DNA of 64,000 nt from Thermothelomyces thermophilus ATCC 42464 (GCF_000226095.1 NC_016472.1:7130001-7194000); one strand, 5' to 3'; counted from the stretch's first letter, positions 23,723 through 38,758 are shown. Notes: generated by a model from the letters alone, not told the origin. A program made the numbers and translations.

Positions 23723-24176
23723 TATGACAAACCTAACTTAGACTTCTTCTAAAAGGGTTCAGACGGAGGTAAATTAAGCGGGACAAGCGTACAGGTTGTC
23801 TAAGGGATTTGGTATAGCCAAAGGGTTCATAACAACACTAGAGTTGTCTCCTATAATAGTCGGTAATACTTGGTATAAGTACTTGTGATTATAGGTTAGG
23901 TTACTATCACTAGTAAACTCCCAAAGTCTACTATAACGAGTGACTAGCTAGCTATATATATATAATTATCTGTCCCTCTTCAATAGTTATTACTAGTACC
24001 ATTTCTCCTTTTACTCTGTGATTCTGCGTTATTAACGGTAATATGTTATTATTACTAGTGAAGACCTTAGTCTTGGTAGTGATAATCTTCTGATTAGTCT
24101 GTTAAGTGATTAGCTATTAGAATGTCCTATGTCCTGGCTATAGCCTGCTAGGCTGTCTATATACTTATCCGTGACA
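23723..24176 (-). repeat. 3' LTR of element F (454 bp)
   Basis: On the minus strand it starts TGTCACGG (ends at 24176) and ends TTTGTCATA. It is more heavily mutated than its partner at 30875-31328, notably over 24050-24176. Confidence 0.95.
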
Positions 24177-24193
24177 TGATGCCCTTCCTTTAA

Positions 24194-24212
24194 GGCTTTC
24201 GACCTAAAAGCC
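24194..24212 (-). other. Hairpin before the 3' LTR of element F, partly decayed
   Basis: On the minus strand it reads GGCTTTTA-GGT-CGAAAGCC. It is the same hairpin as in A-C with two transitions in one arm, at the same place relative to the LTR. Confidence 0.7.
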
Positions 24213-24303
24213 CTCTTAGGCCGTTTTAAATAGCGCTAATAACCCTTTGCTTGTAAGTACTACATTCTTCCTATTTCTACGTTATAGTTGCCTTATTAAC
24301 AAA

Positions 24304-24945
24304 ATGCCGATAGAGAAACGGAAGTCGTATTCTATATATTACTATACTTCCCTTACTTAGAATATCGCTAAGAACGGTTTTATCGTTATGCCTTGCTCTT
24401 GGTGCGCGTCGCAAGGCCTCGTCTACAAAATGATCACGCGTACGAAGCGTTACGAAGCCTACGTTTGTCGAGGTCATTCTTATAATAGCTCTAGTATACC
24501 ACTTTCTTCCTATAAGCACGTCTCCTTTGTTTTTTTTTTTTTTTAAATGTGATTCTTAATGTTTATTCTAGTAGATTATATTCTCTAGAAGTAACGTCGT
24601 ATTAAGGATGCTAAATATCGTGCCGAACTTGAGCTAGATAAATCCTAACGCTATCTAGAAGAAGCCTAGCACGAGTTGTCCAAAAAGCTTACATGGCTCC
24701 GGCGTCTTTATCAGTAGAAGGAGTTTTTAGTAGAGAAAGGTACCGATATAGTGACACGTAGTCTGTCGACCTTAGACGAGTTAGAGGAGGTTAAGCGGCA
24801 AGAGTAGCAAGAGGTGCCTATTATACCCTTATTACAGATTAATAATGCTATTAATGCTATTGACTAAGGCGCTATCTTTAGTTCTATCCTAGGTTTTTCT
24901 TTAGTTAATCCGGGTTCTGCTAGTAGAACTGTTCTAGTTTCTTAG
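24304..24945 (+). pseudogene. Antisense Zn2Cys6-like/coiled-coil gene of element F
   Basis: This gene is on +, opposite to F's gag-pol. Exon 1 (24304-24511) starts with ATG and encodes MPCSWC, then Tyr after six residues, eight residues to YEAY, and Tyr-Asn-Ser after six more. A 60-bp intron (24512-24571) carries a run of about 17 T; its donor reads ATAAGC (RIP form of GTAAGC) and its acceptor CTAG. Exon 2 (24572-24945, TAG) gives a long charged coil (AELELDKS, EEAQHELSKKL) and LSTLDELEEVKRQE. Spliced length is 194 codons in frame. The exon-1 length, 208 nt, equals that in B and C. Confidence 0.78.
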
Positions 24946-27900
24946 AGCAGTTTAAATTCTTGACTAGTTCCTATAAGTTATCCTCTAGTCTAAAATTAAG
25001 CTATTTAACTAGATATTATAGTTCCCTATTAATAATATATAAGTCTAGAATTTCTTTGACGTCCTATTTTTCCTCTTCGTCCTTTGCTTCGATATCTATA
25101 ACAACCTTAGCGTTCTTTAGTGCTAGTTCGAGAAGTGAAATATAAAAGACGTCTATCTGTAGTCGTATAGATGACGGTAACGATAGTTGGTAGTTAGATG
25201 TCGAAATTCGTTCTTTGATAACGAAGGGTCTAACCTTTTTAAAGTCTAGCTTCGTGCTTAGTCGTTTGGTTCGTAGGTTTCGTGCGATTAGGTAGACTTT
25301 GTCTCCCCTCTCTAGGTAAGGTCCCTTGAGCCTATGTTTGTTATAGTAGTTCTTTATTCTAGTTCTGACAAACTTAAGTTCCTTTTTAAGCTTCTTATAT
25401 AGTATATATATTTGTTCTACTTTGACTACTGCTCTCGGCACTATAACCTCTAGTCCTTGCCTAAGGTTTACTTTATATCTGTAGTTTGCGAAGAACAGTA
25501 TAACTTTGGTTATTTCCGTTAGCATTATATTATAAGCAAGTTATACTATTAGTAATAGTATGACCTAGTCGTCTTACTAGTAGTTAATGTAAGAATGGAG
25601 GTACTACTTGACAACTTAGTTTAGTCGCTCCGTTTGTCCGTCGGTTTGTAGGTAATATGCTATTGACAGCTTGCTATTAATGCCTAATTGTTACATTAAC
25701 GCTTGCCAGAACTTTGATGCGAACTTGGTATCTCTGTTGGTGATCTATTTCTATGGCCAAGTGTATACTAATACAACTTGCCGATAGATCACGTCTACTA
25801 ACTGTTCCGCTATCTAGGACTCCTTATAGGGAAAGAAGTATACCTATTTAGTTAGGCGGTCTACTATAATAAGAATACTATCATAGATTACCCCTATAGC
25901 CGTGTCTTTAGATTCTGGCAGTTTCGTAATAAAGTCTATCGTAACTAAACTCTATAGTTTGTCGGCTATTAATAGTAGCTAAAGTAGCCTATATAGCTTG
26001 TATCGTGCCGTTTTGCTTTAATTGTAGATGTTATAGTTCTATACGACTTCCTTGACTTATATCGTTAACCATAGAAAGTCGTAGTGTTTTTTAACTTGTA
26101 TAATAGTCTTTATAACTCCTTTATATCCTCCGAGTTTTAACTTATAGAGTTCTTAAATCATTTGTAGCTATTGATTTTTATCGTAAATATACGCTTTACC
26201 TCAGTACTAGAGTTTCCTATCTTTTTCTTCTACTCCATTAGGTACTACTAGTCTAGGTATTGCTTAATACTATACCTTATTGATCCTTTCTTCTCGAAAG
26301 ATTATATAACATTCTAGGAACGAGTCAAGTAGGTCATCTTCTATAGGTATCTACGTTTCGTAATATAGCATTCCGTCTATTCGTTCCTTGAATAACGGTG
26401 GCATTATTTCTGTTTATCCTTCCATATAATCCGTTTGTCAGCTTAAGGCGTCCGCTTGTACATTCTCTTTACCCTTCTTATAGCATTACAAAATTAAATT
26501 CTGTAAGGAATTCTACCTATTGTATTTGTCGTCCGTTAAGCTCCTTCGTCATCGTAAAGTATCGTAAATTCTTATAATCTGTATATACTTATATTAGTTC
26601 GATCGTGCCGCTAAGGTATAGTCGCTATTCCTTAAAGGCTTTAATAATTGTAAGTAGTTCCTTATTATAGATCGGATAATTGAGATATAGTCTATCGAGC
26701 TTCTTTGAAAAGAAGGCTATAGGATATAGCTTCCCTTGTTTATCTTATTATCTTAATTATCCTCCGATGGTATAGTCTAAAGCGTCTGTTTCTACCTTAA
26801 ATGGCTTCTTAAGGTCTAGTAGTACTAGTACTAGATCTTTAGTAATGGCGTTACGGATCTATATAAATACTTGCTTGTGTTGCTCTTCCTATTAGAATTT
26901 AGCGTTCTTCTTAGTAAGTTTGTATAAAGGTCGTATAATCGCTCTAAAGTTCCTAATAAACATCCGGTAGAAGTTTGTAAACCTGATGAAACTTCGTACT
27001 TCCGTAACTGACGTCGGTCGTAGCCAATCCTTAATAGCTTCGACCTTTAAAGGTTCTATCCGGATTTATCCTAGGGATATCTTATATCCCAAAAACACCG
27101 TCTTCCTAACGTGGAATTTGCTCTTTTCCTTATTAACTAATAGCTTATATATATATAATATATCTAGTACTACTCTTATATACTTCTAGTATTTGTCTAT
27201 CATTTTAGAGAAGATAAGTATATCGTCGAGATAATATACTGCAAATTTGTCAAGAAAGGATTAGATAGCTTGATTAATTAGGGCTTAGAACGTTACTAGT
27301 ACATTTGTAAGTCTAAATAGCATGACAAGGTACTTGTAATGGCTATAGGGTATTCTAAAGGCTATTTTCTACTCGTTACCTTCCTTGATCTATATATAGT
27401 TGTAGGCCGATGGCAAGTCAAGACGTATAAAATATTAGGTTCCTACTAACTGATCTTAGAGCCGTGAGATTAGTGGTAACGGGTATCGGTTTTTTATAGT
27501 CTATTCGTTAAGTTACTAATAGTTAACGTATAACTATAGTTTTCTGTCTTTCTTAGGTATAAATAGGATTAGGTAGCCTACTAGCGATGTCGATAGGCGG
27601 ATATATCCTCTTTAAAGATTCTCCTCTAAGTATTGCTTAAGTTTTTCATTCTATATCTAACTTATATAGTAAATCTTAAAGAACTTTAGTTATACTCCTT
27701 CCTTAAGCTTGATCTTATAATCCTATAGGCTGTATTCTAGTAATCCTTCTAGATACTTCGGTTTAAATGCTAGGTGTCCTTTATATTCCTTTAGTACTTT
27801 CCTAGTCTTATCTTGTTTCTTGGCTTTCTAATAGTATACAAACTTAGTTCTATCTATAGCGATACTAGTAATTTCTCCTATCTCAACCTACTACTCTAAT

Positions 27901-30850
27901 TACAGTGCTCTACATTCGTCAACGGAGAGAATAGCTATCGGCGATTTAGCTCGTTCCTTCTATCGCAACGTTAGTATCGTTACGCCGCTTTTTCTAGAGT
28001 CTATAGTAGTCTGCCTGCCACTATCCATCTCTTACGGCAGATCTGTAGGACATGCCTTCCCCTAAGCATCGTCTGCTCGCGATCTTTACATGCTCCCTAT
28101 CTTGCTAGTCAAATATAACTCTATTTAGGGTTATAGGTAGTTACTATTCTTCTAGCTAATATCTAGGTTATAATCTTCATACTATAGTAATCCTAATATT
28201 ATGTCTTTATCGTTACTTATATCTATAATACTAAATATAACTACTATAGTTTTCCCTACTATAGTAATATCGATTAGTTTAGTCTCCTTATATACCTATT
28301 ATATTAGAAATAGCCCTTTGACTATACTATACTTCTGCTTTATTCTCTAGGGTATCTGTAGCTAATTTACAAGTGTTAGCAAAATTAGGTTTATCTCTGC
28401 TTTACTATCTACTAGTATAAGCATTTCGTGCTATTTCTATTGTGCTGTTGTCTATAATCGCTTATCTTGCCACTGTCGTTCAAAGATTGCGGCAATTTCC
28501 TATGTTTCTGCTAGGAGGTCTTAATATAGTGGTCTCTTATACCAGTTCCTCTTATACTATGCTACCACTTGCTGCTATATAGGCGTTAATGGTTTTTAAG
28601 CCCCTCGAAGGGCCCTGACCCGTTTCCTAGGTCAATACTAATCTCTTCGGTTATTTGGCTAATAGCGGCTTTATCGATTGTGTTTATTTCTATAAGCTAT
28701 TAAGTGCTAGTAACTTCCTACTATTAGGTCCATTTTACTTTCTATCGTATATACTATAGCTTTATCTAAAGCTCTTAGATCCGCAATTTCTTTTTGTCTA
28801 TATAGTAGAGGTAGTTATTACTTTAGCACAAGTCCTATATGTCTCGTCCTATTCCGTAGTACCTAGGCTAGGCTCGTTTTAGTACTACTATAATGCCTTT
28901 TAGATCGCAGGCTTCGATTTTCTAAAGCAATTCGGCCGCTCTATTTCCTACATTATAGACCTATTCTATAGGGCAGAGGCTTCTATCCTTATTTCCTTAT
29001 CAGGTTAGCTAGTAATTGTTTTCGAATTTATTACGAAAGTGGTATCGGCATTTGTATACCATACACTAGAACTAGGGCACTTGTACATATACCTCGTGTC
29101 AAGGGTATAGTCGCGTAGCATCGCCTAGGAGGTATTAGAACTCTTTCCCAAATCCTTCCCACTATACGTAGACTATAGATACTCTAATGCTAAGGTAGGA
29201 GTATTTCTTCCAGTAGTTTTCCTATGTACGTTCGTCTTTTCTACGGTTCGCACGTATAAACTAGTACTTAGGGTTCTATATATTATAGCTAAGTTGCTAA
29301 TCGTTAGAATACTTAGTATAGCTATTAGGCCTATCGTATATCATAGGCTGTTCCCTTTTAATGGTTTCTATGATACGTTAGAGTTCCCTTATCTTGTCCC
29401 TTATCTTATTACTCTACTAGGTAAGTTAAATCAAGCGTCTATCCTATTCGCGTAGTTTTATATTAAGCTAGAATACTTTGTTATAGTATTATTTAATTCG
29501 TTCCTAGAGGAATAGAACATTAGGTCTAGGTCTTTCGATTCCTTAGGTATCGGTCGTCTATAATCTATCCTACCTCTAGGTAATTATAAAACCCTACTGC
29601 CTCAAGGCTAGGAGAATCGAAATTAGTAGTATATATTCTTTTACCGTATCCCATTCGGCAAGACCTATTTCTAGGTCTATAGTAACTAGTTCGGAGTATA
29701 GTACTTGTTTGTCCTTACTATTACCGTCGCGTCTAAGACTATCTATATTACTATCCCTATTCTTATAGCTTGTAGCCGCTACTTCAATAACATTCTTAGC
29801 GGTTTCGTTAATAGCTATAATTTCCTTCCTAGGGACTAGTTTCTAGTCTTTCTTTAGGCTTCGATATTCTCATTTATAGTATCCTTTCTTTCTATAGTTA
29901 TAGTAGATAACGTTAGACTTGTCTTTAGCCGTCTTCTTCTTATCTTCCTTCTATGCTATGTCTATATCTATAGCTCTAGGATACGTCCTATACAATATAC
30001 TAATATATACTCGTTTTTTCTTATTATTAGCCTTAACTATAGTTCTATTTATCTAACCTTATTTCTATTACTCTTGTATATAAAGTCGATTATTAATTCT
30101 AATAGCCTATATAATATATTTGTCCAGGGTCTTAGGCTAGTTATACTTATATAGTTTATCTTTAACCTTTTCCTTTAAGCTATTATAGAATAGTTATATT
30201 AACGCCTTATTGTTAAGCTAAGACTTAAGTATATCCTATCTAAACTATATAGTATAAGAGGCTACTAACTTAGTCTATTAGAGATTAGTAAGTCTTTCTT
30301 ATATATAAATTTTCTTATCTTTATTGCTAAAAACCTTCTAAAGCTCTTCTTCAAACTAGTCATAGGATCAAAAGACTGCCTATATAAATACGTCTTAGTC
30401 GTCTTCGTCTTCCTTAGTAAGATAGTTATTCTATATAGGCTTAAACTATCTAAGTACCTTACCCTCCAGTCTTATAGCTATATAGAGGACTTTAGCTTTA
30501 TCATCTAAAAACTTATTATCATTAAGCTAAAAGTAAGATCAGAGGTTTATTAGGAATCCTACAAGATCTTCCTTAGTTCCTCTATATTTACTAGGTAGTT
30601 CGATCTTAATACGGCTCGCTTTAGCGCCCTCGAGTGCCTTGATTTTGGTATAGGCCTCATTAACTAGCTTCTACAAATGCTTTTTACCATTTTCGAGTTC
30701 CTTAATCTAAGCTTAAGTAACCTTATCTCTCTAGTCTAACTCCTAAATCTATTACTAGAGTTGACCGAGCTAGGTAAGTAGCTATTTAGCTATAACGTTA
30801 GTAGCTATATTAATATCAAGGTCAAAATCACCTCTATTCTAAGCTATAAT
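24946..30850 (-). pseudogene. Element F gag-pol polyprotein with chromodomain (RIP-inactivated)
   Basis: The gag start is ATA near 30847 and the zinc knuckle at about 29912-29868. The protease motif ILVDS(G)AEINLI lies near 28430-28380, with RT, RNase H and integrase to its left. The longest open piece (25525-25064, 153 codons) is the integrase C-terminus: LERGDKVYLIARNL and VFYISLLELA, leading into the chromodomain. The antisense gene's stop lies just beyond the chromodomain. The whole is interrupted by RIP stops. Confidence 0.88.
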
Positions 30851-30874
30851 AGAATAAAGGGAGTAATAGTAATG

Positions 30875-31328
30875 TATAACGAACCTAACTTAGACTTCTT
30901 CTAAAAGGGTTCAGACGGAGGTAAATTAAGCGGGACAAGCGTATAGGTTATCTAAGGGATTTGATAAAGCCAAAGGGTTTATAATAATACTAGAGTTGTC
31001 TCTTACAATAGTTAATAATACTTGGTATAAGTACTTGTGATTATAGGTTAGGTTACTATCATTGGTAAACTCCTAGAGTCTACTATAACGAGTGACTAGC
31101 TAGCTATATATATATAATTATCTGTCCCTCTTTAATAGTTATTACTAGTACTATTTCTCCTTTTACTCTGTGATTCCGTGTTGTCGACGGTGACATGTTA
31201 TTATCACTAGTGAAGACCTTAGTCTTGGTAGTGATAATCTTCTGATTGGTCCGTCAAGTGATTGGCTGTTGGAATGTCCCGCGTCCTGGCTACAGCCTGC
31301 CGGGCCGTCCATGTGCTTATCTGTAACA
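30875..31328 (-). repeat. 5' LTR of element F (454 bp)
   Basis: Minus orientation. Its last 130 bp on the + strand (about 31195-31328) are visibly GC-richer and less mutated than the same part of the partner LTR, while the rest is similarly mutated. The edge facing unique DNA thus seems to have been partly spared by RIP. Confidence 0.95.
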
Positions 31329-32231
31329 AATGGCCGTATTCGCGATAGGCGTACCTAACAAGTCATCTATTAATTTAAGCATAAGAGGCACTATCCTATT
31401 ATTACTACAATTAAAACTAGTAATATTATCATTACTATAGTTATAATAGCTATATTTGATCTATAGCTTTAAAGGAATTGCTCTACTATACTCGACTCTT
31501 TTAGACTTCTAAATACAGAAGGTAGGCCCCCTAAAGGAGCCATCGAGATAAGAGCAACAAAGGACACAACACTAGGAATAGTATCACTACAAAGCGTAGT
31601 TAAACGACTATCACCTTCAACTAGGGGGTATGTCAGAAGCTGTAGAGCTTCTAAGAGTATTAGCCACATACGTGCCACAGCGTATAAGGCGTCGTTGCCA
31701 ACGCTTTGGCCAGTTCCTTTGTCTATAAATATCAGTCGTTTTGTCTCCTTTGTAGATAGTTTCAACAAGGCGCTGTCTCCTTCGTACAGCCACCCACTAC
31801 AGACACTGCTTTCAACGCTCCCGGAGCTCCCACTGCGTTCGGCACAGGCAAAGCCCATTCGACTCTTTTCTTTGTCACCAGCCAATCAGATTAGGGTCAG
31901 AAGACTTGCGACTGACGCTCCTACGCGGTGTCTCTTGTACTTGAATGGCCGCTGTCTGCTAGCGGCTTGGGCACTTGTGATAACTTTGATCGCATGGATC
32001 TGTCGGGGCCAGGACTGCTCTCTAGAGCCCATCGGGCAATCTTGGCTCGATTTGGGCCAGGCAAGCAGCATATCTGGCAGCATCGCAGGGGACCCCATCT
32101 CCCAAATCATCTGGTCGAGAGCCAAGGAGTATAGAAGTATCTACGAACAGTTTAACGACACTTTCAGCGAATGGTTAGCGCTTATTGTCAATTTCCCTTT
32201 CTGTGATATTCCGGCAGGAGAGGGGATATAG
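31329..32231. pseudogene. Unidentified relic at the repeat/gene boundary, two opposed ORFs
   Basis: The AT-rich character ends near 31450. On the minus strand 31885-31469 is open for 138 codons and continues past one stop into a hydrophobic segment (IAIITIVMIILLVLIVVII) that could be a membrane helix. On the + strand 31695-32231 is open for 178 codons with its own hydrophobic stretch (LLAAWALVITLIAWI). They overlap, so at most one is real. F inserted into the left part of this locus. I recognise no family. Confidence 0.35.
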
Positions 32232-33340
32232 ACAGGCCCCAGCGCCCCGCCTCGCATCTGTCACTGCCCGTCATCTTATAACCGCCATATCAGGAGGGTA
32301 CCTGATCGCGGAGTAGGAGGTGGGGCTCTCTTCCGGCGCGTGGATTTGCACTCTTCCCAGGCCACTGCTTTTTCCGAGGGGAAAGCCCTCAACCCTGGCG
32401 GCCCAGTGGTAGGGTAGGGCAATGTGAAAAGATTGTAGCGTCCGGGAGCCTCACCACCTCCGCCACACTCCTCGCCTACACTCGGCTTATGTTGGCCGAG
32501 GTATAGAGATCATGTACGTCTCACAGAAAGAGGTAGATAGGCGCTTGCGAAACGGGGTGATGATGTGCGATCCCAAATGGCTGGGTCTGACGCGGCGTCC
32601 GGCCGAATGTAGCCACTCTCAGTATATCTGAGCCCCGTCTCCGCATCTGCATCCTGATGTTCTCCTGGCTCCTGAGCTGGAGTGTGTACATACATACTCC
32701 ACATGCAGAGGTATGTGCATGTAGGTACAGCTCAGCTGTTGTAGTGCCTCACGATGTGACTCCTGAGTGAGGATATGGGATTGGCTGGTTCGCTCGCCGA
32801 AACTTGCCACCCTCGGGATGATCTAGATCTATGTGCCAGGGAGGGAGGAAGAAAGGGGAGGCGGGAGGCTGAACGCGAGATCTGAGAGACGTGAAGTGCA
32901 ATGTTGGTGGGTGACAACATTGGAACTGTAGTGTACGCCACTGATGCATGGCATCTCGATCGCCACCAGGCGGTCTACGCTCTCGAACAGTTCGTTCGTG
33001 GTGGAGGTAGTGTACTTGCACTGTAGCGGAGGGGTGCGGAAGCGGTGCCCTTCAACCTATTCCATATTAGGCTGCATCTTGTTTTTCTTTTGTGAGACAC
33101 AAAGGGAGGTCTAGCTAGGCCGACTTGGCGTCTGTAGACAGCTGTGCGAGTGAAAAGACAGAGTGAGAGACGGCTCCCAATAGGAGAGAGCGAAGGAGTT
33201 GATGGTAGGCCGCAGATCTCCGGAAGCCGTCAGTCGTAATACGTACCATCCAGGGTACATACCTAGTCGTCAGGCAACTATGTACAATATAGAATTACAT
33301 CCCACTTAATGTCCATGCCGTTCCACGCACCCGCCCGGTC
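32232..33340. other. Intergenic, no gene seen
   Basis: Ordinary GC content. Short overlapping ORFs lack conserved features and no tRNA-like structure was found. It presumably holds the 3' flank of the dehydrogenase at 33341. Confidence 0.6.
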
Positions 33341-35265
<1,925 letters not shown>

Positions 35266-36370
35266 GATTGCTCTCCGTTCCGGGATGCAGGTGGTGCAAC
35301 AGACGAACTCAAAAAAAAAGTCAAGAAATGACACTTTTCCGCAGCCGACTCCGGAGGTTTGCGTGAAGTGCGTGGTTCGTGTTGCCACGTCCGGCCTCTG
35401 GCTTCGAGGGAGGGGTAGTTATACGCGACTTCCCTCAGACTCGGTGCCTGCCATTTCTGAAATCTAGACCCAGCATTCTCAGCAGGATTGTGGACCCGGG
35501 AGGTATGAACATGGGGCAGATCTGCACCTTTGCTGAAAGCCTGGGCTCTGCACCTCTGGTTCTGATGCGATGGAATCTTCCAGCGGAGGTTTAGCGGACG
35601 AACTATTTACGCAGTGCGAGCAATCTCGGCTTGCCCTTCTGGTTGACAAGCCATCGCACCCCGCCATCGAGGTCACGAGAACGATCAAAATCTACCTTGC
35701 ATATCACCCAACAACGTACCCCAAGCGCCGGAGGGGAAAGGGTGTGCGGGCCGCTGACGAGACAGTGAGCGACATCGGAAATTAGACGTCTGACGTGAAT
35801 CCCAAAATTCCCATGAAAACTATGGTGTGTGCAGGATGTATGTATTTGTGGTGTAGTGTACGCTATGTACGCTACTACTTCCGCACAAGTAACGCATGCC
35901 TTTGCATACATAATTAACCTTAAACATAGTATACTGGATTGGGCCAATGCGAGGCAACATCGACGCTTTGAAATCAGTCTAAAAAGGCAGAAGCTGGCGG
36001 CGCAAATCGGAAAGTCTCTCCGTCCCACACGCCTCCATCGCCACGGTTGCTTCTGCGACCGTGCATGACAGGCCATCGCCTCGGCCCGTCTCTGGATCTA
36101 AGCCGTTCCCGAAACCCAGGTCGAGGCTTTGGTTAGTGGGCTGTGGAGCGGCAAGGTTGAGAAGTCGTGATATCGGCGGCGCATGGGTTTGCGCTGCCTT
36201 GCATGGAAGTGCATCTAGAGCTGGGATCGATACATGCAAAATTGTATGTATGTATCTGCTAACCTGTCAAGATGCCAAAATCGATTATGCCTCCCGGTGC
36301 TCTATATCTACCCTAGCATGTCTGAGATAGGCACATTGTTACAGAATCGATGTTGACGCTCGTGCCAAGG
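35266..36370. other. Intergenic between the dehydrogenase start and the mccB end
   Basis: It holds the promoter side of the dehydrogenase and the 3' side of mccB, both on the minus strand. The part from 35,820 to 35,935 is AT-richer. No gene, tRNA or obvious motif was identified. Confidence 0.6.
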
Positions 36371-38281
36371 TTACATCCTGAAAACGCCAAACTTGGTTTG
36401 CCCAGGGTTAACAACATTTCGGCCGCCCATTGCTGCATTCAAACCGAGACCCAGGTATTGCCGCGTATGCTGCGGCGGGATGATTCCATCGTCCTAGTCA
36501 TCACGTGTCAGCAAGTTCCCTCACCCGGGAAGCGGCAGAGAAAACAAAATCGGGCGCTGAAAGCCAGGAGCGAAGCCAAGGTTGAGAGTACTTACCCACA
36601 GCCGCGCCGACGAAAAGACGCAATCGCTCTCCCGTTCAATCCGCTCCTTCAGCCCAGTGTCGACCTTCTGCCCGACCGTCTCCATGACGCTGGCAAGCTG
36701 CTCGCCTCCCATGACACCGATCCTCGCATTGGGCCACATCCAGAGGAAGCGGGGCGAGTAGGCACGGCCGCACATGCCGTAGTTGCCGGCGCCGTAGCTG
36801 CCGCCCACGACAACGGTGAACTTGGGCACGTCAGCGCACGCCACGGCCGTGACCAGCTTGGCGCCGTTCTTGGCGATGCCATCGCGCTCGGCGTCCCGGC
36901 CGACCATGAAGCCGCTGATGTTCTGCAGGAAAACGAGCGGGATGCCGCGCTGGGCGCACAGCTCGATAAAGTGCGCGCCCTTGAGGGAGGAGCTGCTGAA
37001 GAGGATGCCGTTGTTGGCCACGATGCCCACACGGTGGCCATAGATGCTGGCGAAGCCCGTCACGAGCGTCGTGCCGTAGTCGCGCTTGAATTCGGCAAAA
37101 GCCGAGCCGTCGACGATGCGCGCGATGACCTCGTGGATGGGTATCGGCTTGCGCAGGTTGGTGGAGGCAATGCCGAGGAGCTCGGAGGGGTCGTAGAGCG
37201 GCTCGGAGAAGCTGGGAGTCGGCATCGAGGCGGACTTGGTGGGCCAGTTGAGGTTGCTGATGGACCGGCGTGCGAGCACGATGGCGTGTGCATCGTCCAC
37301 GGCGAGGTAGTCCGTCACGCCCGAGACGGACGAGTGCATCTTGCCGCCACCAAGCTCCTCCGGGCTGACGACTTCGCCAGTTGCTGCCTTGACAAGTGGT
37401 GGTCCGGCAAGGAAGATGTGTCCCTGGTCTTGCACAATGATGCTTTCGTCGCTCATTGCCGGAACGTAGGCGCCGCCAGCCGTACAGGGTCCCATGACTA
37501 CCGCGATTTGCGGTATCCCTGCGGCCGACATGCGCGCTTGGTTGTAGAAGATGCGCCCGAAATGCTCGCGGTCGGGAAAGACGTCAGCCTGGTGGGGTAA
37601 GTTGGCGCCGCCCGAGTCGACGAGGTAGATGCAGCTGTGCGCCAAGGGGGGTCAGCGACGGGATGGACCGAGCAGCTCTTCGCCTGCAACTTACGGTAGC
37701 CTGTTCTCCTGGGCGACGGCCTGCGCCCGGAGATGTTTCTTGACAGTGATGGGATAGTACGTCCCGCCCTTGACGGTGCTGTCGTTGGCGACAATCATGC
37801 AGGTGACGCCCTCGACCACACCAACGCCGGTGATGACACCGCCCGCCGGTACCTCGGCCTCGGGATACAGCTCGTGACCGGCCAGCGGCGACAGCTCGAG
37901 GAATGTGGTCCCGGGGTCAATGAGCGCCGTGATGCGGTCCCTGGGGAGCATCTTCTTGCGCGCCAAGTGCTTCTCCCTCGCCTTTGCCGGCCCGCCCTGC
38001 TGCACCTTCTTGGTCAACTCGTCCAACCGGGCCATGGCCTCGCCCATGAGCCGCTCGTTTTCCTTGTATTCATCAGAGCTCGTGTCGATGTTGCTCTTGA
38101 TGACGGATATGGCGCCTGCGTGGTGCGGCGCGTTGAAGGTTGCAACCGTTCGTCTTGTTGTCGCGGCGCCGGGGAGGACCGGGTTGCGGTTGCGGGGCCG
38201 CAGTGACCGCGGGCGGGCGCATTGGCGACCCAATTGCCGGGAGAGGAGCAGCATCTCCCTCGACGATGCTGACAGCGACAT
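36371..38281 (-). CDS. mccB: 3-methylcrotonyl-CoA carboxylase beta subunit, mitochondrial
   Basis: Three exons (38281-37695, 37634-36596, 36493-36371) give 582 residues, a usual length for this carboxyltransferase subunit. It transfers CO2 from biotin on the alpha subunit to 3-methylcrotonyl-CoA in leucine breakdown. Visible features are the Arg-rich N-terminal presequence, [61 protein letters not shown] and the C-terminal MGGRNVV. ATG 38281 has A at -3; a second Met at 38254 is possible. Introns have GTAAGT donors. It is divergent from ivdA. No biotin-carrier subunit gene is seen in the window. Confidence 0.95.
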
Positions 38282-38758
38282 TCTTGGGGTTCAATTGAGA
38301 GTGAGCTCCCGCTACAATCACAACATTAGGCAGAAACCCAGGCAAGGCGAGAGAGTGCAATGGTGCACGATTGCTTTCGGAAGCCGAATATACCAAGCGG
38401 GACAGCAGAACAAGAGGTCAGGGAGGCATGCCGGTGTCCACTGTCTTACCCCAAAAAAAACCTGGGGTAGAGTGTGGGGACGGCCCGAGGCAAACCGGCG
38501 TAAGCCGAGCCCCAGTCTGGCCGCTGCCGACAGCCAACGATGTCATAGGCAAGGCCTGCTGCTGCCCCTGGCAGGGGCGCATACCAACTTGGGGCCTCGG
38601 GGAAGGGGAAGCATCGGCTTAAGGGGAACGAAGAAAAGGGGACTGCCCCAGCCCGTTCCCAGTCAAGAACACCGAACAAGAGAGAGAACCAAAATCGACA
38701 AGTTGGCTTCTATTTCCTTTTGTTTTTTTCCAAATTCAAGTCAGTCAATCAAGTCACA
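38282..38758. promoter_or_regulatory. Shared divergent promoter of mccB and ivdA (477 bp)
   Basis: The two leucine-catabolic genes start at 38281 (-) and 38759 (+). The spacer is GC-rich with an A8 tract near 38453 and a T-rich run just before ivdA. I found no clear palindromic CCG(N)CGG regulator site by eye. Co-regulation by leucine or propionate-type signals is inferred from the arrangement. Confidence 0.7.

Larger units (their letters stand above)
23723..31328 (-). mobile_element. Element F: complete chromovirus (7,606 bp), minus strand
   Basis: Two 454-bp LTRs (23723-24176 and 30875-31328) lie in minus orientation. AATGG is duplicated exactly at 23718-23722 and 31329-31333. The internal order on the minus strand is gag, protease, RT, RNase H, integrase, chromodomain, with the antisense gene (here on +) beside the 3' LTR. 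Proteins are close to A-C, but the upstream LTR region is different. Stops replace Gln and Trp codons throughout. Confidence 0.95.

Noticed and set aside
1-31328. CRISPR-like array or tandem repeat arrays
   Set aside because: Repeats are LTRs and nested element copies; no regular short repeat-spacer pattern.
36350-37600. 416-codon open frame on +
   Set aside because: Exact shadow of mccB; low-complexity Ala/Asp/His-rich product typical of the opposite strand of a GC-rich gene.
38720-38758. Upstream start for ivdA
   Set aside because: The codon at 38720 is TTG; the first ATG in good context is 38759.
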